A stretch of DNA of 64,000 bases, taken from positions 124,001 to 188,000 of the forward strand of contig JAKSYS010000019.1 of assembly GCA_022925895.1 (NCBI GenBank), read 5' to 3'. The stretch comes from Fragilaria crotonensis (taxonomy: Eukaryota > Bacillariophyta > Fragilariophyceae > Fragilariales > Fragilariaceae). The position numbers and the translations under genes are program-made. The notes beneath the pieces were generated by a model. That model did not search any database. It was not told the origin of the DNA and saw only the letters and a program-made list of their open reading frames with translations. Positions 1-8,943 of the stretch are shown one piece after another (within the stretch, counting starts at the first letter, position 1; the number at the start of each line of letters is the position of its first letter).

Positions 1-113
1 GAGTTGCAGAAATTAGACTCGAGAACGCACAAGCTGTTGCCGCGAGATCGGACGCTGCGTACAGAGCCAGGATCGCCGAGCTTGAGGCTAAGCTTTCTGC
101 AGCTGAATCATAG
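1..113 (+). CDS. C-terminal fragment of an unidentified coiled-coil protein (partial)
   Basis: A reading frame open from the left edge (first full codon at position 3) ends at the TAG at 111-113. The visible 36 residues are rich in Ala, Glu, Arg and Leu with heptad-like spacing and would form a coiled coil ending in AAES. No family can be named from so little sequence. It converges on the CDH1 gene, whose stop lies 143 bp further on. The alternative is a chance open frame; composition and a clean stop make real coding moderately likely. Confidence 0.55.
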   Translation, partial: VAEIRLENAQAVAARSDAAYRARIAELEAKLSAAES

Positions 114-255
114 ACATAAATGAAATCCATTTCTTGGGTTGCTAGTTAAAGTTGTGCCACTAGTATGGCTTACTGCTGATTTCGGATCTAGCTGAGGGCA
201 ACCTAACGCGACTGCTCCACCAGCTATCAAGGCTGTCTTCGCTGTATTATGTGAC

Positions 256-2343
256 TTACCTCACAACAGAGCCGGGCATCGCAGGAAACAGGAGACCATT
301 AGAGCTGCTCTTATCATGAGAGCGAGGTCCGGGAAAAAGCTGCCAAAATCGAAGTGTCTCGTCACCTGCGCCAGTTACAATGGTCGAACCATCGGGGGAC
401 ATGGCAAGGTACAGCACTCGGAACGTATGACCAGTCAGCGTTACCACTTTGCTCATGCTTGGGTACCTCCACACCACGATTTGGTTCAACGAGTATCCGT
501 GCGTACTCACAATTTCGTTGCAATTCTTCGACCATGCCAAGTTGCAAACCTGACTCCCGGTGTCAATATGATGCAAACCCACTCCACTGAGAGTGTTCCA
601 AAAGCGTATGCAACGGTCTGCTGTGCCTCCTCCGCTCGCCAGGAGACCGTGCTGATGAGGGGACCATGCAATGGCTTTGACCGCTGCCGAGTGCTCAGAG
701 AATTTGCTGATCGGTTGGCTGCTGTTCTTGATATCCCAAACGAGCAATTTGTTGTCATTCCCGCCAGAAGCCAAGTATGCGGGCTCATCGGATGACCATT
801 TCAGTCCGCAAATTTCTTGCTTATGGGCAGCAAGTCGATGAGTGTACTGCGGCTGAATGCGAACATCGCGAATGTAGATCAGACGATCACGGCTTCCACT
901 GGCTAGTGATGCACCAGAAAAATTCAAGGTTCCTACTCTTGCAGAGTGGCCACCCATAGTGCGCACTTTCTTGCACTTGATTGTGTCCCAAAGCTGAACT
1001 TCACCTTTGTTCGTTCCAACTGCAAGATGGGTGCCCCTTTGAGCCCATGCGACGGATGTGACCATGTCCTCAGCAGGAGCTAAATCACATAATTTAGTTA
1101 CTTTGGACGTACATGCGCTCCAAAGATAGACGCAGGATCCCAGTCCAACAGCCAAAACGTTCTGAGATGACCAATCAACCAAATTCAGATAAAAGTCGTC
1201 TTGAAGAGCTGGAGCATCAAGCACTTTGAACGCTATTTTCTGAATACGCCGCTGTCGCTTTTGAGGAGTCGACATAAGACGTTGACTGGCGGCGGAGCCA
1301 ACGGGCGTTAGACTAAATGAATCAACGACCGCACTGGTTGGCGAAATATTGTCTTGGAACGCACTGTGATAGGCTTGTCGAGGACTCTGAAACCGAAAAA
1401 CGCTACTTCCTTCACGAAGTGCACCATCCGTGCTTCTTGGCTGGTACTGTACTGCAACATTGCCTGGAGCAAATGGATCAACATTTTCGCCCAGGAGCTC
1501 TGATCTCAGAAGCGCATTCAACATGGACGACTGTGGTGTGCTCACACTTGAACTGTTATTTGCGGGCGCTGCTTCGCCTCCGTTGTCATCGATCCCATTC
1601 CTACCCTCACCACTGTTCGATTCATTCGATTCTCCGTCAGTACTTGGTGACAAAGCTGTTGTTGTTATCGGTCTCACCGTCGCATCATCTGACAATGAAA
1701 AGCCAAAATTGGAAGCAACTCTTGACGGTATGAAGCGATCTGCTTGCCCGACGTCACTTCGATATCGACTGGTAAGGCTTCGGGATACGCTCCCTGATGA
1801 GAGACTGCCATGGATGTATCCTCCTGAGTAAGCAGAAGAGATCGAAGAATACGAGGATGATCGAGGTGAAGGCCCCACGGGGGATTCAAGAATAAACGAT
1901 CCACTTCCTGATGGAGTAGTAGCGCATATTGGTGTGGAAGTCAATATCGGAGAGGGTCGAAAGATTGATTGGTTGTTACTCGAGCGATGAATAGATGGTG
2001 GAATCATCGGATTCGATTGAAGGCTAATGAGTTGCTGGTCAGATATGTGTCGGTGTGCGAGTCTGGCGGCATATTGCGGATCCAACCTAGGCCGATGCGG
2101 GGACGGTAACGGGATCCGCGTGCAGGAAGACGACGTTGAAGCAATGCTGAATGAAGTATCCCCGGTCGGCGACGATTCCTCGGATTGTATGGACGCAGAT
2201 GGAGACTCCACCGTGGTCATCGTTCTATTCAAGGACACAGGTGTTTTTGGGTGTTGTGGGTGCCCGCCGTATGATGCGCTGGATTCTGCCGCTTGCGCCT
2301 GAACGTTCTCCATTGTCAATGATAAACTCGAAACTGCAACCAT
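256..2343 (-). CDS. FZR1/CDH1: CDH1/Fizzy-related APC/C co-activator, WD40 protein
   Basis: Single-exon gene of 695 residues starting at an ATG. CDH1-type proteins recruit substrates to the anaphase-promoting complex in late mitosis and G1. The N-terminal half is a long Ser/Thr/Pro-rich tail. A canonical C-box (DRFIPSR, residues 202-208) is the APC/C-docking motif. From about residue 370 a seven-bladed WD40 propeller follows, with blades ending LWD, IRD, VWD, FWN, VWR and FWQ and the typical phrase SGSRDRLIYIRD. The many SP/TP sites in the tail fit CDK control, which is known for the family. The protein ends in VVR rather than the usual Ile-Arg tail. Cdc20 is the alternative, but length and propeller wording fit Cdh1/Fzr better. 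Confidence 0.92.
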   Translation of the reverse strand: MVAVSSLSLTMENVQAQAAESSASYGGHPQHPKTPVSLNRTMTTVESPSASIQSEESSPTGDTSFSIASTSSSCTRIPLPSPHRPRLDPQYAARLAHRHISDQQLISLQSNPMIPPSIHRSSNNQSIFRPSPILTSTPICATTPSGSGSFILESPVGPSPRSSSYSSISSAYSGGYIHGSLSSGSVSRSLTSRYRSDVGQADRFIPSRVASNFGFSLSDDATVRPITTTALSPSTDGESNESNSGEGRNGIDDNGGEAAPANNSSSVSTPQSSMLNALLRSELLGENVDPFAPGNVAVQYQPRSTDGALREGSSVFRFQSPRQAYHSAFQDNISPTSAVVDSFSLTPVGSAASQRLMSTPQKRQRRIQKIAFKVLDAPALQDDFYLNLVDWSSQNVLAVGLGSCVYLWSACTSKVTKLCDLAPAEDMVTSVAWAQRGTHLAVGTNKGEVQLWDTIKCKKVRTMGGHSARVGTLNFSGASLASGSRDRLIYIRDVRIQPQYTHRLAAHKQEICGLKWSSDEPAYLASGGNDNKLLVWDIKNSSQPISKFSEHSAAVKAIAWSPHQHGLLASGGGTADRCIRFWNTLSGVGLHHIDTGSQVCNLAWSKNCNEIVSTHGYSLNQIVVWRYPSMSKVVTLTGHTFRVLYLAMSPDGSTIVTGAGDETLRFWQLFPGPRSHDKSSSNGLLFPAMPGSVVR

Positions 2344-3284
2344 TCGCTATTTCTGTGCGTGGCTTTGACACAAGTTTCTGATCGATGAAAGCGCTGATGT
2401 TGGTTAAAGCGAACGCAACCAGCCTTGACGTATCGTCGTTATGAACAATATGACTCGCCTATCTTTTGCTAGCCTCGACTTCAGAACGCGAATTTGATAC
2501 CCCTGTGAAAGCCGAGTCGTTTCTCCTACTTTGAATGATGGATATCGATCGATCAAGGACTCAATGGGAATGTGGGATAACGTCGGCGGAGAGGGCCTAT
2601 ACGAGTTAGTAGATGGCACGACAAAGGCTCGAGTGAGACTCTCGGTGGGAGACGCCAGGAAAAATTGCCTGCCCGCCAAAATTTGTATTTACCCGTCCTC
2701 GAAATCTTTAGCGGTTTGGGCGACTCACATTTTCTCGTTCCCGTATATATACAATTTGATGTGACGTCAAACCCTCTCCGAAGTTTCACAGCGGCGATAC
2801 ATTTCAATAGAGTGCAAGCGAGCATGCCATGTGAGGTGAGAATTTGCGCCCCTTCCCCCAACCCAACGCCACAAGATGTCGGAGTACTTCTACATTACCG
2901 CAGTGCATGTCCCACCTTCTTGGTTAACGAGTATTCATTTATCATATAACATATCATACGAGGGTCAGTTACTTGTGCGTACCTCGTACCCACCCCGTGA
3001 TCGCGACTGTTTGGATCTTCTATCGCAACTATCGCCCAAACAAGGCATCCAGTAATAGAGCAGAAGTACAAGGTACTTCGTATTATTTATTTGAGTGCAT
3101 GAGAAATAGCATGAGAGAATTACAAATTACTCCGGAGTACATCAAATGCAGTGTATGTATGCATTGCTCTCGAAATGCAAAAATCACCAAGATGGTTGGT
3201 AACTTGTCAATCGTGTGCAACTGAAAGATGGGACACCTTGTAGATTTGCCTTGTCATTACTCGACTCGACACGGGAAAGACTTT
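2344..3284. other. Intergenic region upstream of CDH1 and downstream of the hydrolase
   Basis: No credible gene is seen. The stretch holds the CDH1 promoter side on its left and the 3' flank of the hydrolase on its right. The only clear sites are a TATA-like run and a perfect TGACGTCA palindrome about 400 bp upstream of CDH1, listed separately. Confidence 0.6.
2744..2769. promoter_or_regulatory. TATATATA run next to a CRE palindrome
   Basis: TATATATA (2744-2751) is followed 10 bp later by TGACGTCA (2762-2769), the full bZIP/CRE palindrome. In diatoms TGACGT-type elements are known as CO2/cAMP-responsive elements. It lies about 400 bp upstream of the CDH1 start codon, so assignment to that gene is inference. 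Confidence 0.35.
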
Positions 3285-4310
3285 TCAACTTGGGTTGGGG
3301 CGTTGGACAGAAATCATGTGTTTATCGACGAATTCTGCTATTGTGGCCACCATGATCGGCATGTGTAGTAATCCGTTGTAGTTGTGGTCTGCACCCTCAA
3401 CAATAAAGAGTTCGTGATTTCTTATGTTCTTGGCGAACTCTATCGCATTACTTACTTCGACACGTTCATCCCTCGAACCATGTAGAGTGAGAATGTGAGA
3501 GTGTCGAATACTCCGTACAAAGGAAGAATCTAGATTGCTTCGTTCCTCGACATCATCCATAGTCATCACGAATTCTCTAGCACCCTTATTACTCAACACA
3601 ACCTTTCCTGTTTGCCTCAAATTCCGAGCCTTCTCCACGCCCAAAAGCTTTTCCACATTGTACTCGTGTGGGACCGAGAATCGTCCTGAAATATTGACAA
3701 AGCAGGCAATCTTTCTCGGTGTGGACGCATCTCCACATTTGTCTTGCTCGGCTGCAGTTCGAAGAACTGACGCAGCCCCTTTGGAATGCCCAATCACGCA
3801 AACGACTCGGCAAGCCATGTTCTGTTCAACGAATGAGATTACGGCTTGCAAATCATTAAATTCTCCATCATAGTTGGAATGGCGGAATACTCCTGTCGAA
3901 TGACCATTGCCAGTAAAGTCAAATCGCAAGGTATGGCAGTTGAGGCGCTTGGTCAGACCGGCTGCCAAATGAGCCAGCAGCATTTGGTTTCTCCAACTCA
4001 TGTAGCCATGACAAATGATAATCACCGGCACACCGTGAAATCCAGCTTCATCGACCGCATTTGATTTTCTAGGCATCATGCTTCGGTATAGACTGCAAGC
4101 CAATGCCTCTCCGTGAGGGTGGTGTGTTTTTGGCAAGTAGAAACTGCATTGACTTTCCAGTGGAATGTCTCTCGGAATCATGGGATATGGATATCCCTCA
4201 CATTCGTTCGGCGGCTTTCCACTTGGCAAAGACAAAATTGATTCCCAAATCAACTGCGAGTCTCCCATAGTTCGCTCTGGGTCCCTTCGTCGACTTGACA
4301 ACTTCTTCAT
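3285..4310 (-). CDS. Alpha/beta hydrolase, serine aminopeptidase S33-like
   Basis: The ATG at 4310 gives 341 residues; the frame is open further upstream but has no ATG there, so translation should begin here unless an upstream exon exists. The catalytic triad is visible: Ser176 in the nucleophile elbow GHSKG, Asp281 in HGSRDERV and His309 in EGADHNY. The oxyanion region is IICHGYMSW (about 98-106). The fold order matches the S33/acylglycerol-lipase-like group of soluble esterases and peptidases. No signal peptide or membrane segment is seen, so a cytosolic enzyme is likely. Substrate unknown: ester, thioester or peptide are all possible. Confidence 0.85.
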   Translation of the reverse strand: MKKLSSRRRDPERTMGDSQLIWESILSLPSGKPPNECEGYPYPMIPRDIPLESQCSFYLPKTHHPHGEALACSLYRSMMPRKSNAVDEAGFHGVPVIIICHGYMSWRNQMLLAHLAAGLTKRLNCHTLRFDFTGNGHSTGVFRHSNYDGEFNDLQAVISFVEQNMACRVVCVIGHSKGAASVLRTAAEQDKCGDASTPRKIACFVNISGRFSVPHEYNVEKLLGVEKARNLRQTGKVVLSNKGAREFVMTMDDVEERSNLDSSFVRSIRHSHILTLHGSRDERVEVSNAIEFAKNIRNHELFIVEGADHNYNGLLHMPIMVATIAEFVDKHMISVQRPNPS

Positions 4311-4660
4311 CTTGCAGGGGTCAGTCAGAGGAGAAAAGTGGAAACAGAAACAAGAAAATTCATGCTTGCAACTTAGAACTTGGAATATTACCGTACGGAT
4401 GTACAGTACGTGGTACTGATAGTGGAAAAATGTGGATTTCAAGATGCACGCATGGGATGGTCACATGGTTCGGGGAAATTTCTGACTGCAGAGACCTAGA
4501 TGTAACGAGAAGCATATCGACAGTCGCTTCGCATACTAGGGCGTGTAATGCCAACTGTGCTTCACACATTTCAGATCCAGATTGGGCGCTAGTCTAATGT
4601 ATGAGTTTTCGCATAGCGAGAATACTTGATGCGATGTTGTATGAGTAGTACTCAGAATCC

Positions 4661-5895
4661 TTATACGCCCATCTCTACAAGCGGGGACGAACACGGCGAG
4701 GATCGCAATACATCAGGGGTGGTAGGCGGTGGTGATGCACTTAGACCAGTTGATGTCTCCCCCGTGAGTATGTTGGTCACAACTCCTGCCGTGAAGGCCA
4801 GTGGATGAGGTTCTCCAACAACCATATTATCCGTCAAGAGAGGCGCTGTTGCATAAGACTCTGGAAATCCTTGTATTTCGAGGTTTAGTCGACGTAGAGT
4901 CATAAACTGAATGATGTCAGCATGGACATGTTAGTGGCAGTAGATTAGAAAAGGCTAGAGACGTGATACGACTGCAAACTCACCTCGTCCATTTCCACTT
5001 GCAACGCTGCATTTCTCATTTCTGGAGGTGGTTCATCTGGACGTCGTTTCAGCTTGGGCTGGTACGGGCACACATGCCCCTTCTTTGGAGCCCCGCAACG
5101 ACCGCATCGATAACTACCGCGACCCTTTTCCTTCTCAAGTTCGGCCCGGTTTCTCTTCTCCTCTCGAGTCATGTACATATCATCACCATCGTCCATATCA
5201 ATACCAACGCTCTTACTCATGGGATCCATTCCGGCCATTCTTGGAGGCGGATATCCTGGCATCATGCCACCCGACATCGAGTCTGGTGACCTTCTCGGTG
5301 GCCGTACAGGCGAAGCCAGATCACGCCCGCCTTGCCACATTTTTGGACCTTGCATATGCTGTGGGATAGTGGGAGGTGGACTCTGACCTGGCTGTTGCAA
5401 AGGTGGACCCCCTTGCTGCCAAGCATGTGGCGGTGGTGGACCTCCTCCCCATTGGTGTTGCGGCCATTGATGTCCCCAATAATGCCCCTCTTGTTTGGCA
5501 CCTTTTGGCCTCGGAGGAGAGTTGTCCCCCTGCACAGGATGCCTCCCCTGCGACGCAGAAGGTTGAGGTGGCGGAGGACCACCACCTCTATATCCATTCC
5601 AATTGCCTCGATCCATGCCACCAGGAGGAGGCCCTCCTTGTCTGTACATTCCCATCGGCGGAGGAGCACCCTGCCCTTGAGGCCATCCAGCCCCAGGTCC
5701 TCCATATGGTGGAGGTGGTTGCTGACCCTGCCATCCCATGTATGCCCCATTTGGTGGCATGTGTCCCCCTGGTGGCGGCGGTCCTCCGTAAGGTGCCTGT
5801 TGAAAGGGATGTTGTCCCCCATATGGCGGTGTTTGGTGGTATCCAGGAGGTGGGCCACTCATATTTCCTGGCTTTCCTGTTGTTGGAGCAGGCAT
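4661..5895 (-). CDS. Pro/Gly/Gln-rich protein with a C-terminal zinc ribbon (two exons)
   Basis: Two exons, 5895-4984 and 4906-4661, joined across a 77-nt intron (4907-4983) that begins GTGAGT and ends TTCAG; phase 0 is kept and the spliced product is 385 residues. Residues 1-230 are a low-complexity tail of PPPYGG and PQHQ-type repeats. A basic stretch leads into a compact zinc knuckle, CGRCGAPKKGHVCPYQP (about 267-283), with three Cys and one His as ligands. Exon 2 adds about 80 residues beginning FMTLRRLNLEIQGFPESY. The layout (prion-like tail plus small zinc module) suggests an RNA- or chromatin-associated protein, but no function is assigned. Confidence 0.8.
4907..4983 (-). other. Intron of the zinc-ribbon gene
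   Basis: Donor GAG|GTGAGT and acceptor TTCAG|TTTATG, 77 nt. Without splicing the frame would end 12 codons later. With splicing a further 81 codons join in frame. Confidence 0.8.
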
Positions 5896-6929
5896 GAGAG
5901 AGATATAAACTTGCGGCTATCTGCTAGTGTGGAGAGGCTAAACGTTCGCAACGAGCCCAGTTCGAATTCGATACAAACGATGAGGTATTGGGGGAAATCG
6001 CCTGCAGGGTGCAATGAAAACAGTGGCGAACATTCTGAGGTTTCGGTAGACTCAAGAGTCAACGGACTGAAGATGCGCCAGAGTGACATTCGACAACGTG
6101 GACTATACGAATTCCTGCATCATCGACAAATTCAACGGATGTGATGTGTGAACCATCCTCGACTGTCACTTACAGATGCCGTTTGAAATGGTTTCGGCTT
6201 TGAAGCAAATCTCGAAGCAATCAATTGCAATGGCACCAAAATGATTAAGATAGCAGTAAGAATGAAGAATCAAACTTGAGTGCAAGTCAGATGCATCCAA
6301 CTCATGCCAGAATGCTCAACGAAGTTGAAAGCCCCGAATAGAATGAAATAGCCTGGGAGTTGACGTGCGATGGAGTTGCTGGAGTCGGGGTTGCGCGATC
6401 GAACGTTGAGTCTCGGGTATATGCACGACCAACGGAAACGTTGGACATTTCAAATATCAGGTGACTAATACATACATTAAAAAATGGCCTTCTACTTGTG
6501 GCCAGAGCCCACACCTGCCGGCCTGCGACAGTGCAGTACAGCACGGAGATTTTGTTTTAGCGGCAATACCAGCTACTGTGCTCAAGTACTGTAGTACCAG
6601 GAAATACCCGTAGTGAAAACGAGGACCTCTAACCTGTACAAGTACTATTATACCAGTAGAGTACAAGTACTGTACTATGCGACGGAGTGACGGCAACGGC
6701 ACTCTTCACACCGGGTTATGCACTTTGTCGTCCAATCCTCCAAACAAGTGTGGGTTCATCGGTAATCGGTACCTGGTACACTCTGACCCTAGAACCGACT
6801 TTAAACCCTCTAACAATGCGTCGGCATTGCCTTGCATAACGATGAGATTAGCACAAGCTTTGCCCCAAATGAAAGCTGGTATGTTGTTGGTTGTTCCACA
6901 GCTGCATCGCTGCAACTTCGGCGTCATCT
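5896..6929. other. Intergenic region between the zinc-ribbon and peroxidase genes
   Basis: No gene is supported. The right part (about 6530-6680) holds a cluster of GTAC-centred words such as AGTACTGTAGTACCAG. A 73-codon open frame starts 3 bp after the peroxidase stop on the same strand, but it has no recognisable family and is probably 3' UTR. Confidence 0.5.
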
Positions 6930-7769
6930 TTATACTTTGATTGCTGCCTCAATAAAGGTCTCCAAGAACATCGGCGATGCTCCATTATAGCTCGATACTC
7001 TTCCTCCTTTTTTGATCAGAAAATAGGTTCCGAAATTCCATTCAATTTCCTCCTTTTCTACCCTTTCCTTCAGAAAACGATACACCTCGTGCTGACCGGG
7101 ACCGTTGACGTCAATCTTGCTCATTATACGAAATTCTACACCCATGCGTTTGCAAAAGGCATGGATATTCGAATCAGAATATGGCTCCTGGTTGCCAAAC
7201 TGGTTGCAGGGAAAGGCAAGAATCTCCAAGCCACGGTCGCGAAACTTGGCGTGCAGGTAGTTCAATTCATCGTAATGCTTCGAAGTGCGATCTGATTTAG
7301 GAACGGATCAAATAGGGTTAGTTACAATACAAAAGTTGTCTTCTCAACCGCTCCTTCCACAACAACGACCATCATCACAAACATGCATCACATCATAGCA
7401 CTCACCACAGAAACTGGCAACATTCGTTACTAGCACAACCTTGTCCCGGAACTGCTCAAAGTTCACTTGATTCCCACGAGCATCCAATGCGCTCAGTTGG
7501 TAAAACGACGTGGCTTTGGGTGACAAGGGAATGCGATTCTGTTCCAAAATCTTGCGGTTGTGATGCTCGGCGCACTCGTGACGGCAGTATTGCTGCATGT
7601 CTTGTGTCAGGCAGTGTTCGGTAGTTGCCAGCGTTCGACATTCCGATCTACTTGGAAGTCGAATTAGATTCTGAGCCGTCGATGACGAGACAAGTAGGAG
7701 CGTGACGAGGTGGAGAGTCCATGGATGAAACATTGTTCGGACGCCTAGTAGTAGAGTGTAGAGTTGCAT
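6930..7769 (-). CDS. GPX: Glutathione/thioredoxin peroxidase, Cys type, secretory
   Basis: Two exons, 7769-7406 and 7291-6930, with a 114-nt intron (7292-7405, GTGAGT...ATCAG) that splits the codon after the active-site Cys; the product is 241 residues. GPX enzymes reduce H2O2 and lipid hydroperoxides. The peroxidatic residue is Cys121 in TNVASFC, where animals often have selenocysteine. Gln152 in FPCNQFG and Trp206 in WNFG complete the catalytic set, and Cys150 fits the family's NQFG block. The usual Gly after the active Cys is Asp here. A hydrophobic N-terminus (best from Met13) is a signal peptide, followed by a Cys-rich segment (about 44-66), so the protein acts in the secretory path, periplastid space or outside. 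Confidence 0.92.
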
Positions 7770-8943
7770 TTGTCGACCAAGTCAATCCTTCGTGAACCTG
7801 ATGAAATCCAATTCTCGATTCATGGTCTACTTGATTCGTTCTACCTGTACGAGTACTGGTAGCGTATACAATGTACAATAGTCGGAGTACACAATACACA
7901 AAAGGCCTACGACATACCTGGTACAGGTTGATAGCAGACACTACAGATCATTCGGCCTCTGAAGCAGTGGCCCGATCCAGCCGGGCAACGTTATATGACG
8001 GTTTTGACTATCGTTGTTTATTGAAAAACGTTTTGATAGTTTATTTCAGAGTGATAACGGTCAGTTTTTGGTGAGTCACGAATTTCATTTTGCGATAACT
8101 CGACCAATTCCTCAAACGACAAAAGAAGCGTGCACATTTGTGTTCTTTGTATGGAGGAGTCTCACAATGTGCACGCTTCTATCGTCGTTCCAGGAATTGG
8201 TGGAGATATTGCAATGTGAACTTCCGGACTGAAAAAAAGCTGACCGTTAAATACTCTGAAGTAAAATATGATAAAGAAATACAACGAAACTTAAATAAAT
8301 CGAACCTCTAAGTACATTCAAAAAATGGCAGTGAAAGACAGTTAAAATTTCATGAAAAAATGAGCTCATAACCAGAAATCGGGCCACGGCTTCAGAGGCC
8401 GAATGATCTGTAGTGAGAGAAGAGATGGATGGGAGATGGGAGATGCAACAGTACTGGAGTACAGTACCAGGTGGTAGTGTGGTAGTGTACATCAAATTGA
8501 ATTTCTGCCTTCTTTGTGATTTACCGATTTACCGTACGAGTCACGTACTGTCGTACTCCGAGAAGCCACTCGGGACTCGGGATACGTTGGATGTAGTGTC
8601 ATACATATCGAGGGCAGTATGCATACTCGTACCTGAAACCAGGTAGCACTGTGTATATATGGCATAGTAAAACATGTACATATGTGGGTGTGTTAAGAAA
8701 AAAAATTACAAGTAATCAAATAGTAGCCTTCGTATATGAATATGTTGGATTTTGCATTGAGCGTAACGGAATCTTACCCCAATGGCGGGGGTTGGGGGCA
8801 AAGTGCGCACGACAGCATGGCACTCTTGAAGTTACTGTTCACTTCAGCGATGTTTCAGTCGGGGAGCGATATATACATATACGATCCTTTTAATTGAATA
8901 TGACACCAACTCTCCTCCCGAAACATGTTCCACAAAGCCGAAG
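7770..8943. other. Intergenic region upstream of GPX containing a MITE
   Basis: GTAC-rich sequence flanks a 477-bp CACTA-type foldback element (7939-8415, listed separately). The right part (8450-8570) again has GTAC words. A TATA-like ATATATAC near 8869 may serve the gene starting at 8944. No coding gene is supported. Confidence 0.6.
7939..8415. mobile_element. CACTA-type non-autonomous foldback element (MITE)
   Basis: The element starts CACTACAGATCATTCGGCC and ends with the reverse complement, giving terminal inverted repeats of about 38 bp with one mismatch (CAG/CCG). It is flanked on both sides by AGA, a 3-bp target duplication (7936-7938 and 8416-8418). CACTA termini with 3-bp duplications are the signature of the EnSpm/CACTA superfamily. 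The interior is also palindromic: AAGCGTGCACAT near 8127 pairs with ATGTGCACGCTT near 8167, and ACCAATTCCT near 8102 pairs with AGGAATTGGT near 8192. There is no transposase, so it must be mobilised in trans. It sits 170 bp upstream of the GPX start codon. Confidence 0.85.

Noticed and set aside
6706-6927. 73-codon ATG frame starting 3 bp after the GPX stop, same strand
   Set aside because: No recognisable motif; it lies where the GPX 3' UTR should be. Length is within chance expectation.
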